A stretch of 64,000 bases of DNA from Spirosoma endbachense (GCF_010233585.1 NZ_CP045997.1:620001-684000); one strand, 5' to 3'; numbered from the stretch's first letter, positions 1 to 10,203 are shown. Program-made: numbers and translations. The notes: generated by a model not told the origin, from the letters alone.

Positions 1-1504
1 GTGTCTGGTCAGGCATGATTACTTCGTCAATATAGCCCCGGTGAGCCGCCCGATACGGATTGGCAAACTTTTCGGTATAATCCTGCACCTTCTCCTGCAA
101 CTTGGCTTGTGGGTCGTCGGCTTCCGCAATTTCGCGTTTAAAAATGATTTCGGCGGCTCCACTGGCGCCCATCACCGCAATTTCGGCAGAAGGCCAGGCA
201 TAGTTGAGGTCGGCTCCAATGTGCTTCGAGTTCATGACATCGTAGGCACCACCATATGCCTTACGCGTAATGACCGTAACCCGCGGAACGGTGGCTTCGC
301 AAAAGGCAAACAGTAATTTAGCCCCATTCGTAATAATCCCATTCCACTCCTGATCAGTTCCGGGCAAAAAGCCCGGCACATCCTCGAGTACCAGCAACGG
401 AACATTGAAGCAATCGCAGAAACGAACGAACCGGGCCGCTTTCGTGCTGGCATTTATATCAAGAACCCCAGCGAGTACAGCCGGTTGATTCCCCACAATA
501 CCAATGCTGCGTCCGCCTATCCGCGCAAATCCAACGACAATATTTTCAGCAAAATTCTTGTGAACTTCCATAAAACTACCTACATCCACCAGTTCCTCAA
601 TCACTTCGCGCATGTCGTAGGGCTGGTTCGGATTTTCCGGAATGATGCGATTGAGTGAAGGACGGACTTCGTCCTGACCCGGTTCATACGGAAACATCAT
701 GGGATCTTCCTCGCAGTTCTGTGGAATATAACTCAGGAGCCGTTTAAGGTGCTGAATACAAGCCAGTTCATTTTCGCAGGCAAAGTGGGTCACGCCCGAT
801 TTTGTGCTGTGGGTGCTGGCTCCGCCCAATTCTTCAGCCGTAACGCTTTCATGAGTAACGGTCTTCACTACGTTGGGTCCCGTCACGAACATGTAGCTCG
901 TGTTCTCGACCATAAAAATGAAGTCCGTAATGGCTGGGCTATAAACGGCACCTCCGGCACAAGGACCCATAATTGCCGACAATTGCGGAATCACACCCGA
1001 CGCCTTTGTATTTCGGTAAAAAATATCCGCATAACCCGCCAGCGACAAAACACCTTCCTGAATCCGGGCCCCGCCCGAATCGTTTAGTCCGATTATGGGT
1101 GCTCCATTCTGCATGGCCAGATCCATGAGCTTGCAGATTTTTTCAGCGTGGGTTTCAGACAAGGCACCCCCAAATACCGTAAAGTCCTGGGCAAAAACAT
1201 AGACAAGCCGCCCATCAATCGTACCGTATCCCGTTACGACGCCATCGCCCAGGTAATGCTCCTTGTCCAGCCCGAAGTCGCGGGTGCGGTGCATGACGAA
1301 TTTCCCGATTTCCTCAAATGACCCTTCATCAACAAGCAGAGCAATTCGTTCGCGTGCTGTCAGCTTTCCTTTGGCGTGCTGACTATCAATGCGTTTCTGT
1401 CCTCCACCGAGTTCGGCTTCGGTATTTTTTCGGGCCAGAATTTCTGTTTTTGAGAGCTTGGCAGTTGAAGAGGAATCGGTATCGGGACGGGTTTCTGTTT
1501 GCAT
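1..1504 (-). CDS. Acyl-CoA (propionyl-CoA type) carboxylase, carboxyltransferase beta subunit, 3' end cut by window edge
   Basis: Reading the minus strand from the ATG at 1504 gives about 501 uninterrupted residues before the window ends. The protein is the carboxyltransferase half of a biotin-dependent acyl-CoA carboxylase, which moves CO2 from carboxybiotin to propionyl-CoA or a similar acyl-CoA in the cytosol. Visible signs are a GTIDGR...[11 protein letters not shown] block near residue 100, [11 protein letters not shown] and [12 protein letters not shown] in the N-terminal crotonase-like half, and [20 protein letters not shown] and [10 protein letters not shown] in the C-terminal half. 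The family is usually about 515 residues, so only the last dozen or so are missing. The Ser/Thr-rich first 12 residues are ordinary for the family. It is divergent from the gene at 1616. The biotin subunit is not in view. The family is secure, the acyl-CoA preference is inferred. Confidence 0.93.
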   Translation of the reverse strand, partial: MQTETRPDTDSSSTAKLSKTEILARKNTEAELGGGQKRIDSQHAKGKLTARERIALLVDEGSFEEIGKFVMHRTRDFGLDKEHYLGDGVVTGYGTIDGRLVYVFAQDFTVFGGALSETHAEKICKLMDLAMQNGAPIIGLNDSGGARIQEGVLSLAGYADIFYRNTKASGVIPQLSAIMGPCAGGAVYSPAITDFIFMVENTSYMFVTGPNVVKTVTHESVTAEELGGASTHSTKSGVTHFACENELACIQHLKRLLSYIPQNCEEDPMMFPYEPGQDEVRPSLNRIIPENPNQPYDMREVIEELVDVGSFMEVHKNFAENIVVGFARIGGRSIGIVGNQPAVLAGVLDINASTKAARFVRFCDCFNVPLLVLEDVPGFLPGTDQEWNGIITNGAKLLFAFCEATVPRVTVITRKAYGGAYDVMNSKHIGADLNYAWPSAEIAVMGASGAAEIIFKREIAEADDPQAKLQEKVQDYTEKFANPYRAAHRGYIDEVIMPDQT

Positions 1505-1615
1505 GAGGTTGATCGTTGCGAAAGCGAATTAGACAAAGTTAAATGTTCTTATCAATTCCAACGATTTTGTAGAATTTTGTATCATCATTTAGACCAATGT
1601 TTATTTAAAGCCACG

Positions 1616-2317
1616 ATGAAACAAGGACTCTACCTGTTCTTTTTTCTGCTCGTTACGCGATCCGTTTCGGCGCAGGATTCGACAATTCGTTATCGGCACT
1701 CGACCGGAGTTATTCTAAAACTGGCCCCTTTGTCTTTATTGCTCGACCCCGACGCAACCGTTCAGGGAGCTGTTGAAGTTCGCATCAGCCGTCAAAACTC
1801 CGTTCAGGCTGAAATTGGCTACGGCCATAAAGGGTTATCGGTTACAACGGATCAGAAGGAAAAATTTGCAGATTGGTCGATCTGGCGTTTTCGATCGGAA
1901 TGGCGTCACTACACCAGTCACTACCGCACGAACAATCGGCAAAACATTCACATTCGAAGCAATTTCCCTTTAGGCAATTACATCGCTGTTGAAGGATTTG
2001 CCAAACAGATCAATGGCACAAAAGAAAGTAGTTATGCAGCGCTAAATGCCCCGGTTTCTCAGAAATCCATCAGTCGATTTGTGGTGGGTAGCCATGTAAA
2101 ATGGGGACGTCAGATTGCCATCCCTGGTGAGTCAGTTACCAGCCTGTCCCGCGTATTGCTGGATCTGTACATTGGTGTCGGGGTACGTTACGGTATTACG
2201 CAAACAACTCCCGATGAACGGCAATGTGGCTGTGGGTTTCTGCCCGATCGCTTTCAACCAGGTCGTAGCCCTCAGCTAAGCGTAGCCGCCGGACTAAAAA
2301 TTGGGTTTGGTTTATAG
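1616..2317 (+). CDS. Exported protein of unknown function, probably outer-membrane beta-barrel
   Basis: I chose the ATG at 1616 because it begins a clear signal peptide (MKQGLYLFFFLLV...SVSAQ). The open frame extends further upstream, but that stretch overlaps the divergent carboxylase start and reads like non-coding sequence. The mature protein of about 210 residues has alternating hydrophobic/polar stretches (VEVRISRQNSVQAEIGYG, LLDLYIGVGVRYGI) and ends in Gly-Leu with an aromatic close by (KIGFGL), all consistent with a small outer-membrane barrel of the kind often labelled DUF3575-like. A Cys-x-Cys pair (QCGCGF) lies near the C-terminus. A terminator-like hairpin follows immediately. No function can be assigned. 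Confidence 0.75.
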   Translation: MKQGLYLFFFLLVTRSVSAQDSTIRYRHSTGVILKLAPLSLLLDPDATVQGAVEVRISRQNSVQAEIGYGHKGLSVTTDQKEKFADWSIWRFRSEWRHYTSHYRTNNRQNIHIRSNFPLGNYIAVEGFAKQINGTKESSYAALNAPVSQKSISRFVVGSHVKWGRQIAIPGESVTSLSRVLLDLYIGVGVRYGITQTTPDERQCGCGFLPDRFQPGRSPQLSVAAGLKIGFGL

Positions 2318-2347
2318 AGCCCTGAAGTTGAGCTTTCAGGCTTTTTC
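2318..2347 (+). terminator. Probable intrinsic terminator after the exported-protein gene
   Basis: Directly after the stop codon an imperfect stem (AGCCCTGAA... pairing with ...TTTCAGGCT) is followed by a run of five T. This has the form of a Rho-independent terminator for the gene ending at 2317. Confidence 0.5.
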
Positions 2348-2381
2348 GCCGACATTTGCTAAACTACTAGTTGTTTGATCT

Positions 2382-3428
2382 GTGCGAAAACGTTATCTGG
2401 GGCTGATTTTCCTTTCCATCCTTTCTCGAATCACTGATGCTCAAACCCTCGGCGGGCAACGCGTTTTTTCGTTTCTGGATCTGCCCACGCACGCACGTGT
2501 TGCTGCCCTTGGCGGGCAGGTTGCTTCTGCCACTAAACCCGACGGTTCGTATCACCTCAACAACCCGGCACTTGCCGATTCCAGCAAAGATAATCAACTG
2601 GCTATTAGCCTGATGCCTTATCTCGCAGCTGCGAAGTATTATACCTTACAGTACGGTCTACCCATCTCATCTAATTCAGTAGACCGGCATGCCCGTTGGG
2701 CAATAGGCTTGCAGTATCTTAGTTATGGTCAGTTTGACCTGACCGACCCAGCGGGTAATTCCTTGGGCACATTCAGTGCCAACGACTATGCGCTGAGCCT
2801 CACTCATGCCCGGACAGAAGGTAATTTCACGCTTGGTGTTACGATCAAAGCAGTCGGTTCAAGTATCGAAACTTATTCTGCATTCGGCATCCTGGCCGAT
2901 CTGGGCGGTGTCTGGCGGCATCCAAATCAGGACTTAACCTTCGGTCTGGTGGCTAAAAACGTTGGTTATCTCCTCAAAAATTACGGACCAACCGACGCTG
3001 ATCTGCCTTTCGATTTACAGGCTGGGGTAACCGTAAAGCCCAAACACGCGCCCATACGCCTGACCGTAACGGCCCACCATTTACAGCGATTCGACATCAG
3101 CTATAACGATCCCAATTTGAATGTACGCTACGATCTGAACGGCAATTTGATTTCACAAACGACGAGCGTAATGGAAAAAATTGCCCGTCATTTGAGTATC
3201 GGTGCCGAATTTCTGGTTAGCCGGCATGTGCATTTACTTTTGGGTTATAATCACCAAAAACGCCAGGAGGGTAAAGTAGCAACAGGCGCAGGTGGTGCCG
3301 GTATTTCGTTTGGCGCTTCCGTACAGGCTCGTGGCTTCCAGCTCACCTATGCCCGATTCTCATCGGTTCCCACAGCCGGAACCAGCCAGCTCTCCATACG
3401 CATTGACCTGGACCGGTTCCTGCATTAA
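2382..3428 (+). CDS. porQ: Type IX secretion system protein PorQ family
   Basis: The 348-residue protein starts at a GTG at 2382 with a signal peptide ending near ...SRITDAQT. The mature protein opens with GGQRVFSFLDLPTHARVAALGG, which resembles the start of PorQ and related PorV/PorP barrels, and continues as a membrane-barrel-like chain with repeated Gly/aromatic strands to a terminal LDRFLH. PorQ is an outer-membrane accessory component of the Bacteroidota type IX secretion system, reported in Porphyromonas gingivalis as needed for secretion. A short distance separates it from the upstream exported protein, but the terminator at 2318 suggests separate transcription. No other T9SS gene is in the window. 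Assignment rests on recognisable N-terminal motifs and length. Confidence 0.8.
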   Translation: MRKRYLGLIFLSILSRITDAQTLGGQRVFSFLDLPTHARVAALGGQVASATKPDGSYHLNNPALADSSKDNQLAISLMPYLAAAKYYTLQYGLPISSNSVDRHARWAIGLQYLSYGQFDLTDPAGNSLGTFSANDYALSLTHARTEGNFTLGVTIKAVGSSIETYSAFGILADLGGVWRHPNQDLTFGLVAKNVGYLLKNYGPTDADLPFDLQAGVTVKPKHAPIRLTVTAHHLQRFDISYNDPNLNVRYDLNGNLISQTTSVMEKIARHLSIGAEFLVSRHVHLLLGYNHQKRQEGKVATGAGGAGISFGASVQARGFQLTYARFSSVPTAGTSQLSIRIDLDRFLH

Positions 3429-3508
3429 CGATCCTTGATCAGGTTTACAAATCGCTTCAAGCCCGAGCAGATCAGTACTCTGGAAAAAGACCCGGAATTG
3501 GTGCAAAC

Positions 3509-4084
3509 TTAAGTTCGCAGCGATCTAACGTGCCGGTACGTATTGATGAACACGCCTGTGGGCGTAACCTTCGTGCTGACCAAAGCCAGTTCGCACGGGT
3601 CCACACTGTCCGAAAAAAAACGCTTGCCCCGGCCCAGGAAAACCGGGTAGACCAGCAATACAACCTCGTCGGCCAATCCCTGGTCGAGCAACACCGGCGT
3701 CAGTGTTGAACTTCCCCAGACGATCAGGTCAGGGCCGTCTGTTTCCTTAAGGCTGCGAATACCCGCTATGCTATCCGTACCTAAGTCCATAAACGGCCCC
3801 CATTCGAGGCTGTCCGGTCGGTGGGTGGCGACGTATTTGGTCGCAGCATTCAGGCCGTTGGCTATCGGCATATTGCCGGCTTTGGGCCAGTAGTCGGACC
3901 ACAAATCGTAGGTGTGACGGCCAAGCAGCAGATCGAAGGGGCTGCCCTGTGCCTCTTCAACGGCCTCTAAGCCAGCCGGACTTCGAAAAGGCATCGTCCA
4001 ATTGCCATGCGTGAAGTTTTCGTCGTTTTCGTGCTGGATCACGCCGTCGAGTGAGATATGTTCCAGGATTCGGATCTTTCTCAT
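3509..4084 (-). CDS. Dihydrofolate-reductase-like (RibD C-terminal domain) protein
   Basis: A 191-residue cytosolic protein with the RibD C-terminal/DHFR fold. The start MRKIRILEHISLDGVIQ, the middle DLLLGRHTYDLW and the late segment ADEVVLLVYPVFLGRGKRFF are the recurring landmarks of the YyaP/YwjB-type stand-alone family. Such proteins bind NADPH-like cofactors, but their physiological substrates are mostly unknown. The gene is convergent with porQ and has no partner gene. The length is normal and the frame is intact. Confidence 0.85.
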   Translation of the reverse strand: MRKIRILEHISLDGVIQHENDENFTHGNWTMPFRSPAGLEAVEEAQGSPFDLLLGRHTYDLWSDYWPKAGNMPIANGLNAATKYVATHRPDSLEWGPFMDLGTDSIAGIRSLKETDGPDLIVWGSSTLTPVLLDQGLADEVVLLVYPVFLGRGKRFFSDSVDPCELALVSTKVTPTGVFINTYRHVRSLRT

Positions 4085-4590
4085 ATTATTTGCTATTCGT
4101 TTACTGTATGCACAAAGTTAAACCGGACGAGGTATTAATATGAGGGGCAATCGCGACAATCTGAGGGTGTTTGTGACCAGCTGCAACTGTTAAAAATGGC
4201 GGGCAGATCCTTGTCACTACCTCGTAAAAATCCAACAAATTGTAGCTGTCCAGCCTTCTGAATTGTATCGGTACGATGATGCGATTCTACCCAAAACGGC
4301 CTCCCTAACCTTCTTATTTTAGTCTTCATTTTGTTGTTTTGTCAGGGTTCAGATAGGGGTTTGAGCAGTTAAGATTGTCAGCTATGAAACGTACTCATTA
4401 GTCAAAAAATCTCAGCCTTTAAATTATCCTTGACCAGTATTCTCTTGGACAAAATAAAGTAAACGTTTATTTTAAACAAGAATTTAAAATAAGTGAAAAC
4501 TTTTTTTGGACTTACACTGTATGTGTGTAGTCAACCGAGTTTACTTCATAGAAATGGGGTTGGCACACCATTCAACGATTCATCTTGCTT
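4085..4590. other. Intergenic gap of about 500 bases, no supported gene
   Basis: The gap separates the divergent DHFR-like and DUF5686 genes. A 64-codon minus-strand open frame (4135-4329) has no recognisable motif, no neighbour coupling and an unconvincing composition, so I do not call it. The segment 4330-4560 is AT-rich and probably carries the promoters for one or both flanking genes, but I cannot point to a clear -7/-33 pair. Confidence 0.5.
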
Positions 4591-7230
4591 ATGGACGAAA
4601 ACTATACGGGCTCGTCTGACCGGGATGCTTTTCATCCCTCTCTCACTCGTTCCAACCGATTCTGGCTGGTCTCCCTCCTTTTGTGTTTACTAACTGTCTG
4701 TCAACTGTTTGCACAAAAAACGATCGTTCGGGGTAAAGTGATTAATGCACGTACCAATGCTGCGGTTGAGTTCTCGAACGTTCTGGTCGAAGGCTCAACA
4801 ATGGGTACACAATCCGACCTGAATGGGGCTTATGCCCTGGAGTTATCGCCAGGTACGATTACTCTCCGGGCCTCCTTTGTTGGCTATGCGCCGGAATCAA
4901 AAACAATCACCATCGATGGTTCGCAGAAAGTACTGGTGCTCAACTTCCGGTTGCAGCCGCAGCAAAAGAACCTGTCGGAGGTGACGGTTCGGGGGAAGCG
5001 CGAACGCTACCGGAATAAGGATAATCCGGCGGTTTTACTGATCGAAAAAGTGATCGCCCACAAGGGTCAGAACCGCAAGGAAGCGCTTTCGTTTTACCAG
5101 TATAACAAATACGAAAAGATTGAATTCGATCTGAGCAACATCTCCGAAAAATTCCGTAATCGCCGATCGCTCAAAAAGTTCGATTTTGTCTTCAACTATC
5201 TCGATACGTCACAGGTAACGGGTAAAGTAAACCTACCCATTTATCTGAAGGAATCCATTTCCAACGTACTCTACAGCCGTAACCCCGAGCGAAAAAAAGA
5301 AGTCGTGGAAGGCGAAAAAATGACCGGACTGGGAAATTACGTGGACAATAATGGCATCAAGGTTTATCTGGAAACCCTCTATCAGGATGTCAATGTGTAC
5401 GATAACAGCATTATGCTGCTATCGAATCAGTTTCTCGGCCCGACCTCGCCCCTGGCTCCGCAATTTTACAAGTACGTCATCATCGATTCAACGGATATCA
5501 AAGGTGTTCGATGCGTGAATCTTGGCTTTTCGCCCCGAAACAAAACCGATTTACTGTTTCAGGGAACAATGGCAATCGCACTCGATTCGAGCTACGCGAT
5601 TCGGAAAGTGGTCATGGGTTTTTCGAAAGACATTAACGTCAATTTCGTCACTGACATGCGGCTGGCCCAGGAATATGATTTTGTGCAGGATCAGGGGCTG
5701 ATGCTCACCAAAGATGAGCTGGCCATTGAGTTCAATCTCCTCAAAAAAGAGAACGGCATGGGCTTGTTTGGCCAGCGCAGTGTTTCGTATCGCGATTACA
5801 TGGTGAATCAACCCATTGATTCCAAACGATTCAGTGGTTTATCGAGCGATGTCAGTAAAGATGCCCTGACACGATCTGATTCCTTCTGGGCGCAGGCTCG
5901 CCATCAACCCCTTTCGGATAAAGAACTGGGTATCTATGAAATGGTCGATAGCGTCCGAAAAGTCCCGGTATTCCAGAAATTCATGAACACGGCGCTATTT
6001 CTACTGGAAGGCTATAAACCGTTCGGCCCATTTGAGCTTGGTCCAGTCAATACATTCTATAGTTTCAATCCGGTCGAAGGGTTGCGATTACGCGTGGGTG
6101 GACGAACAACGACAACCTTTAGCGACCGAATGGCTTTTGAAACCTACGGCGCGTATGGCTTTCGCGACAAACGGGTCAAATATTTTGCTTCAGCCACCTT
6201 TTCGCTGACGGACCATAACACCTATACCTACCCGATCAAGCATTTGCAGGTCAGTGTCCAGAACGACCTGAAAATTCCGGGGCAGGAACTTCAGTTTGTG
6301 CAGGAAGACAATTTTTTGCTCTCGTTCAAACGTGGGCCCAACAATCGGCGGACCTATAACCAGGTTTTCGCCATCGATTACCTCAACGAATCGAAGAGCG
6401 GACTAGGCCTTAACCTCAATGTAAAGCGCATTGAACAAACACCGGCGGGGGCACTTACGTTTGACCGGTATGTACCGGAAGGGGGAGTATTACCCATATC
6501 GAACGTAACCAGTACTGAACTAACGGCAGGCCTACGGTATGCTCCCCACGAGCAGTTTTATCAGGGTAAAAACTATCGGGTTCCCATCGTAAACAAATAT
6601 CCGATCATTCAAATCCGCTTTACCGCTGGAATTAAAGGATTACTGGATGGGCAATACAACTTTCAGCGTCTGATGGTCTATGCAAACAAACGGTTTTATG
6701 TGGCACCCATCGGCTATACAGACATTACGCTCGAAGGCGGGCAAACATTTGGTCGGCTCCCCTTCCCATTGCTAACCATTCACCGCGCCAACCAGACCTA
6801 CGCTTATCAACCGGAGTCGTATAATATGATGAACTTCCTGGAGTTTGTCAGTGATCATTACGGGGCTGTTTTTGCCGATCACTACTTCAATGGGTTCATT
6901 TTCAATAAGATTCCTTTATTAAAAAAACTCAAACTGCGTGAAGTAGTTACGTTCAAAGGTTTGTGGGGCGGACTACGCCCGGAAAACCGACCTGGTCCCG
7001 ACAATATAACGACCGGGCAGTCTGATGGCCTGCTCCGGCTACCAACGGATGAAAATGGTAAGCCTGTTTCATTTGCACTGGATTCCCGGCCCTACATGGA
7101 GGCAAGCGTGGGTATTGCCAACATCTTCAAGATCCTCCGGGTCGACCTGATCAAACGACTGTCATACCTCGATAATCCACTGGCCCCTCAGGGCTATGGT
7201 ATCCGCTTTAGAATGAAGTTCGATTTTTAG
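4591..7230 (+). CDS. DUF5686 outer-membrane protein with N-terminal carboxypeptidase-regulatory-like domain
   Basis: The protein has 879 residues from the ATG at 4591 (a TTG two codons earlier is less likely). A short polar leader precedes a signal segment (FWLVSLLLCLLTVCQLFAQ). Residues of roughly 45-130 form a CarboxypepD_reg-like beta-sandwich (VRGKVINARTNAAVEFSNVLVEG, LRASFVGYAPESKTI), as found at the start of many SusC/TonB-dependent receptors. The rest is the DUF5686 region, rich in aromatic beta strands and ending in RFRMKFDF with a terminal Phe typical of outer-membrane barrels. There is no TonB-dependent plug and no SusD partner, so it is not a standard receptor. DUF5686 function is not established. 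It ends 20 bases before the glycosyltransferase that opens the sugar-acid cluster, so read-through into that operon is possible. Confidence 0.85.
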   Translation: MDENYTGSSDRDAFHPSLTRSNRFWLVSLLLCLLTVCQLFAQKTIVRGKVINARTNAAVEFSNVLVEGSTMGTQSDLNGAYALELSPGTITLRASFVGYAPESKTITIDGSQKVLVLNFRLQPQQKNLSEVTVRGKRERYRNKDNPAVLLIEKVIAHKGQNRKEALSFYQYNKYEKIEFDLSNISEKFRNRRSLKKFDFVFNYLDTSQVTGKVNLPIYLKESISNVLYSRNPERKKEVVEGEKMTGLGNYVDNNGIKVYLETLYQDVNVYDNSIMLLSNQFLGPTSPLAPQFYKYVIIDSTDIKGVRCVNLGFSPRNKTDLLFQGTMAIALDSSYAIRKVVMGFSKDINVNFVTDMRLAQEYDFVQDQGLMLTKDELAIEFNLLKKENGMGLFGQRSVSYRDYMVNQPIDSKRFSGLSSDVSKDALTRSDSFWAQARHQPLSDKELGIYEMVDSVRKVPVFQKFMNTALFLLEGYKPFGPFELGPVNTFYSFNPVEGLRLRVGGRTTTTFSDRMAFETYGAYGFRDKRVKYFASATFSLTDHNTYTYPIKHLQVSVQNDLKIPGQELQFVQEDNFLLSFKRGPNNRRTYNQVFAIDYLNESKSGLGLNLNVKRIEQTPAGALTFDRYVPEGGVLPISNVTSTELTAGLRYAPHEQFYQGKNYRVPIVNKYPIIQIRFTAGIKGLLDGQYNFQRLMVYANKRFYVAPIGYTDITLEGGQTFGRLPFPLLTIHRANQTYAYQPESYNMMNFLEFVSDHYGAVFADHYFNGFIFNKIPLLKKLKLREVVTFKGLWGGLRPENRPGPDNITTGQSDGLLRLPTDENGKPVSFALDSRPYMEASVGIANIFKILRVDLIKRLSYLDNPLAPQGYGIRFRMKFDF

Positions 7231-7249
7231 AATTTAGTAGCTTGTTCCT

Positions 7250-8293
7250 GTGAAAAAGAAAATACTCTTCATAGTCGGTTCGGTTAATCAGACCTCGCAG
7301 ATGCACCAGATTTCGGCGCAGCTTGCCGATGAATATGACTGCTGGTTCAGTCAGTTCTATGCTGATGCTAAGTTAATTAACTGGGGAATCCGACAGGGCT
7401 GGCTCGATCATACCATTCTGGCGGGCAAATTCCGAACTGATGCCGAAACGTATCTGCGCTCGTTCAACCTCAACATCGATTATCAGGCAAAACAAAACCG
7501 CTACGACCTCATCGTGGTATGCTCTGACCTGGTTGTGCCGGGAGCGGTAAAGGCCACGAAGAGCATTTGGGTGCAGGAAGGTATGGTCGACGAAGTAACC
7601 TGGCTGACCAGGGCCGTGAAAGCCCTGGGTTTACCGCGCTACTTCAGCGTTGGTACATCGCTCAACGGCGCGTCGAACCTCTGTAACATCTATTGCGCAG
7701 CGTCAGAAGGCTATAAATCCTTTTTTACGGGGATGGGCACGGAAGCCAGCAAAATTTTCGTGACGGGCATTCCCAACTTCGATAACGTTCGCCAGTATAT
7801 GGCAAATGATTTCCCGCATCACGATTATGTCATGGTGGCCACATCGGATATCCGGGAAACCTTCCGAAGCGAAGACCGGCTGGGATTTATTCGCAAAGCT
7901 GTTTCGATGGCTAATGGACGCCAGCTATTGTTCAAGCTCCATCCTAACGAAGCCTGGGAGCGGGCCGAAGCCGAAATCCGGCAGATTGCCCCACCTGATG
8001 CGTTGATTTTTCAGCAAGGCAATACGAACGAAATGATCGCCAACTGCGCGGAACTCATCACGCAGTATTCAACGGTGGTGTATGTAGGAATGGCCTTATT
8101 AAAGCCGGTTTCGTCTTACTTCGATATCGATGAACTCCGTCGATTAACGCCCATTCAGAACGGTGGCACATCGGCTCAGAACATTGCCCGCATCTGCCGC
8201 GACTTCCTAAGGGATACGGGTCCAGATGAACATTTTGTTAAATCGTATCAATACGAAGCCGTGGCATATGACCGGCAACGACTTTCGCTGTAA
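7250..8293 (+). CDS. GT-B fold glycosyltransferase-like protein, first gene of the sugar-acid cluster
   Basis: A 347-residue cytosolic protein starting at GTG 7250. The two Rossmann-like halves meet near residues 170-190 (VTGIPNFDNV). The C-terminal half has an HPNE motif at 231-234 and QYSTVV at 272-277 followed by GMALLKPV, and WVQEGM occurs near 107-112. HP plus Ser-Thr motifs in this arrangement are seen in GT-B enzymes that use CMP- or CDP-linked donors, such as bacterial sialyl- and Kdo-transferases and CDP-glycerol transferases; the N-terminal fold also resembles UDP-GlcNAc 2-epimerases. Since the next gene encodes a cytidylyltransferase and the operon ends with a NeuB-like synthase, transfer of a CMP-activated acidic sugar is the simplest inference. 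The acceptor is unknown. Confidence 0.7.
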   Translation: MKKKILFIVGSVNQTSQMHQISAQLADEYDCWFSQFYADAKLINWGIRQGWLDHTILAGKFRTDAETYLRSFNLNIDYQAKQNRYDLIVVCSDLVVPGAVKATKSIWVQEGMVDEVTWLTRAVKALGLPRYFSVGTSLNGASNLCNIYCAASEGYKSFFTGMGTEASKIFVTGIPNFDNVRQYMANDFPHHDYVMVATSDIRETFRSEDRLGFIRKAVSMANGRQLLFKLHPNEAWERAEAEIRQIAPPDALIFQQGNTNEMIANCAELITQYSTVVYVGMALLKPVSSYFDIDELRRLTPIQNGGTSAQNIARICRDFLRDTGPDEHFVKSYQYEAVAYDRQRLSL

Positions 8294-8344
8294 CTAGCGC
8301 AATTAATTTGAATCAGGTGTTTACGTGCCGTTTGTTTTGAGTAT

Positions 8345-9160
8345 ATGAACCGCTCAGCCCTTGTTGTCATCGTTCAGGCCCGGATGTCATCGAGCCGCCT
8401 GCCAGGCAAAGTCCTGATGCCTATTCTGGACAGACCATTACTGGCCCGAATGCTTGAGCGATTGAATCAGTGCCAGACACCGTTCACGACAGTCGTTGCA
8501 ACGTCAACCGACCCGTCCGACGATCTGATCGAGCAATTTTGCCGGGATGAGCATGTGGCTTTTTTTCGGGGAGGCCTGGACGATTGTCTGGATCGGCATT
8601 ACCAGATTGCAGAACGCTGGAATGCAGACATTGCGGTTAAAATTCCCTCCGACTGCCCATTGATCGACCCGCGTATTGTCGATCAGACTTTACAGTTTTT
8701 CCTGGATCATCCCGGACAGTATGACTTCGTCAGTAATCTACACCCGGCTACCTGGCCCGATGGCAACGATGTCGAAATAATGACCCGAGCCTGTCTGGAA
8801 CGAACACACTTCGAAGCAACGAAGCCCCTCGAACGCGAACACACCACACCCTATATCTGGGATACGGCACCCGAAACGTTCCGCAGGGGTAACGTGAGCT
8901 GGCAAACGGGTCTGGATTACTCCATGAGCCACCGCTTCACGATTGACTACCGGGAAGATTATGCGTTCATCCGTACTGTTTACGAGGAATTATATCCGGC
9001 AAACCCAGCCTTTTCCTGCGAAGACATTCTGGCTTTACTTGAGCGCAAACCCGAAATCTATGCCATCAATGCCGATTTAGCGGGCGTAAACTGGTACCGC
9101 AATCATTTAAACGAACTCCACACTGTTTCAGCAAATCAAACGAGAGTACTCAGTAATTAG
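8345..9160 (+). CDS. SpsF/NeuA-type cytidylyltransferase (CMP-sugar synthetase-like)
   Basis: A 271-residue member of the CTP_transf_3 family. The nucleotide-binding signature QARMSSSRLPGK at residues 11-22 is the SpsF variant of the usual NeuA/KdsB motif. KIPSDCPLIDP near residue 100 supplies the acidic metal-binding segment, and DYREDYAFI occurs in the C-terminal third. Family members join CMP from CTP to an acidic sugar; SpsF proteins are linked to spore-coat and surface polysaccharides. Here it would activate the product of the NeuB-like enzyme encoded at 14037. It lies 51 bases after the glycosyltransferase on the same strand. Confidence 0.85.
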   Translation: MNRSALVVIVQARMSSSRLPGKVLMPILDRPLLARMLERLNQCQTPFTTVVATSTDPSDDLIEQFCRDEHVAFFRGGLDDCLDRHYQIAERWNADIAVKIPSDCPLIDPRIVDQTLQFFLDHPGQYDFVSNLHPATWPDGNDVEIMTRACLERTHFEATKPLEREHTTPYIWDTAPETFRRGNVSWQTGLDYSMSHRFTIDYREDYAFIRTVYEELYPANPAFSCEDILALLERKPEIYAINADLAGVNWYRNHLNELHTVSANQTRVLSN

Positions 9161-9241
9161 TTAATGGGTTTGCCGTATTCATTTTGCGGTTTTTTCATGA
9201 ACCAAAAACAGAACGCCGTAAACCATAAACCCAAGTAGTGC

Positions 9242-10099
9242 ATGAATAGTGAACAGTTAACTGATCTACAAAAAACAGCCCTGAAAGTTCGGGAACACAT
9301 CATCCGGATGTCTACGGATGGAGGGTGCTTTACGGGCGCGTCGCTCTCGGCGACGGATCTGGTCGTTTATCTCTACAAACAGTTTCTGAACATAAAAAAA
9401 GAAACACTGAACGATCCTGGTCGCGATTACCTGTTTTTGTCGAAAGGCCATGACGTACCCGCCCTTTACGGCACCTTCGTCGAACTGGGCTGGCTCCCTG
9501 TCGAACGGCTCAACAATCATTTATCGACACGGGATTCCATTTACTGGCACCCAAATGTGATAGTTCCCGGTATTGAATTTCATTCCGGCTCATTGGGCCA
9601 TTTGCCATCGGTAGCACTGGGCGTCGCCCTGGATTGTAAAATAGCCGGATCGCCCAATAAGGTCGTCTGTATTCTGGGCGACGGTGAATTAAACGAAGGC
9701 TCCGTCTGGGAGGCCGTTCTGGTAGCTAATGCCTACAAGCTTGATAATCTGCTCTTTGTGGTCGACCGAAACTTCTTCCAGGCCAACATGCCTACGGAAG
9801 AACTGATTCCACTGGAACCGCTGGTCGATAAATTTTTGGCCTTTGGGGCTGGGGTCAAACGGGTAGATGGGCACGACTTTACAGTGTTAGATGATACACT
9901 ATCCATATTTCCATTTCAGTCCGGGAAGCTCAATGTGCTCATCGCCGATACGCGCCGGGGCAAAGGCTTGCCGAGTATTGAAGCCCGCGCCGATCGCTGG
10001 TTCTGCAATTTCACTCACGATGAAGTAAATGCTCTGCTCGCTGAACTACACGGCGAACACACAGCTACACTGGAATCTGAAACGCTTGTAGTGCGCTAA
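9242..10099 (+). CDS. Transketolase, N-terminal (thiamine-diphosphate-binding) subunit
   Basis: A 285-residue protein matching the first half of transketolase. The ThDP signature is complete: GDG at 147-149 followed by Asn177 (VVDRN), with SKGH at 68-71 and GSLGH at 116-120. Transketolases move a two-carbon ketol unit from a ketose to an aldose. Split transketolases, with this half and the next gene forming one active site, are common in archaea and in secondary or polysaccharide pathways, while housekeeping transketolase is usually one chain. Its place between a cytidylyltransferase and an aminotransferase argues for a role in making a sugar precursor and not in central metabolism. The donor and acceptor are unknown. 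Confidence 0.88.
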   Translation: MNSEQLTDLQKTALKVREHIIRMSTDGGCFTGASLSATDLVVYLYKQFLNIKKETLNDPGRDYLFLSKGHDVPALYGTFVELGWLPVERLNNHLSTRDSIYWHPNVIVPGIEFHSGSLGHLPSVALGVALDCKIAGSPNKVVCILGDGELNEGSVWEAVLVANAYKLDNLLFVVDRNFFQANMPTEELIPLEPLVDKFLAFGAGVKRVDGHDFTVLDDTLSIFPFQSGKLNVLIADTRRGKGLPSIEARADRWFCNFTHDEVNALLAELHGEHTATLESETLVVR

Positions 10100-10203
10100 A
10101 AGAAAGGAATATAAGCTGTATGAACCCGCTATAGAACAGGTGACCGAGCCCTTCGATCAAGCTTTTTATAGCTTATCGTATACACCTTAGAGCAACTAAA
10201 AAA

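Noticed and set aside
4135..4329. 64-codon minus-strand frame in the gap before the DUF5686 gene
   Set aside because: No motif, no coupling and ordinary non-coding composition.
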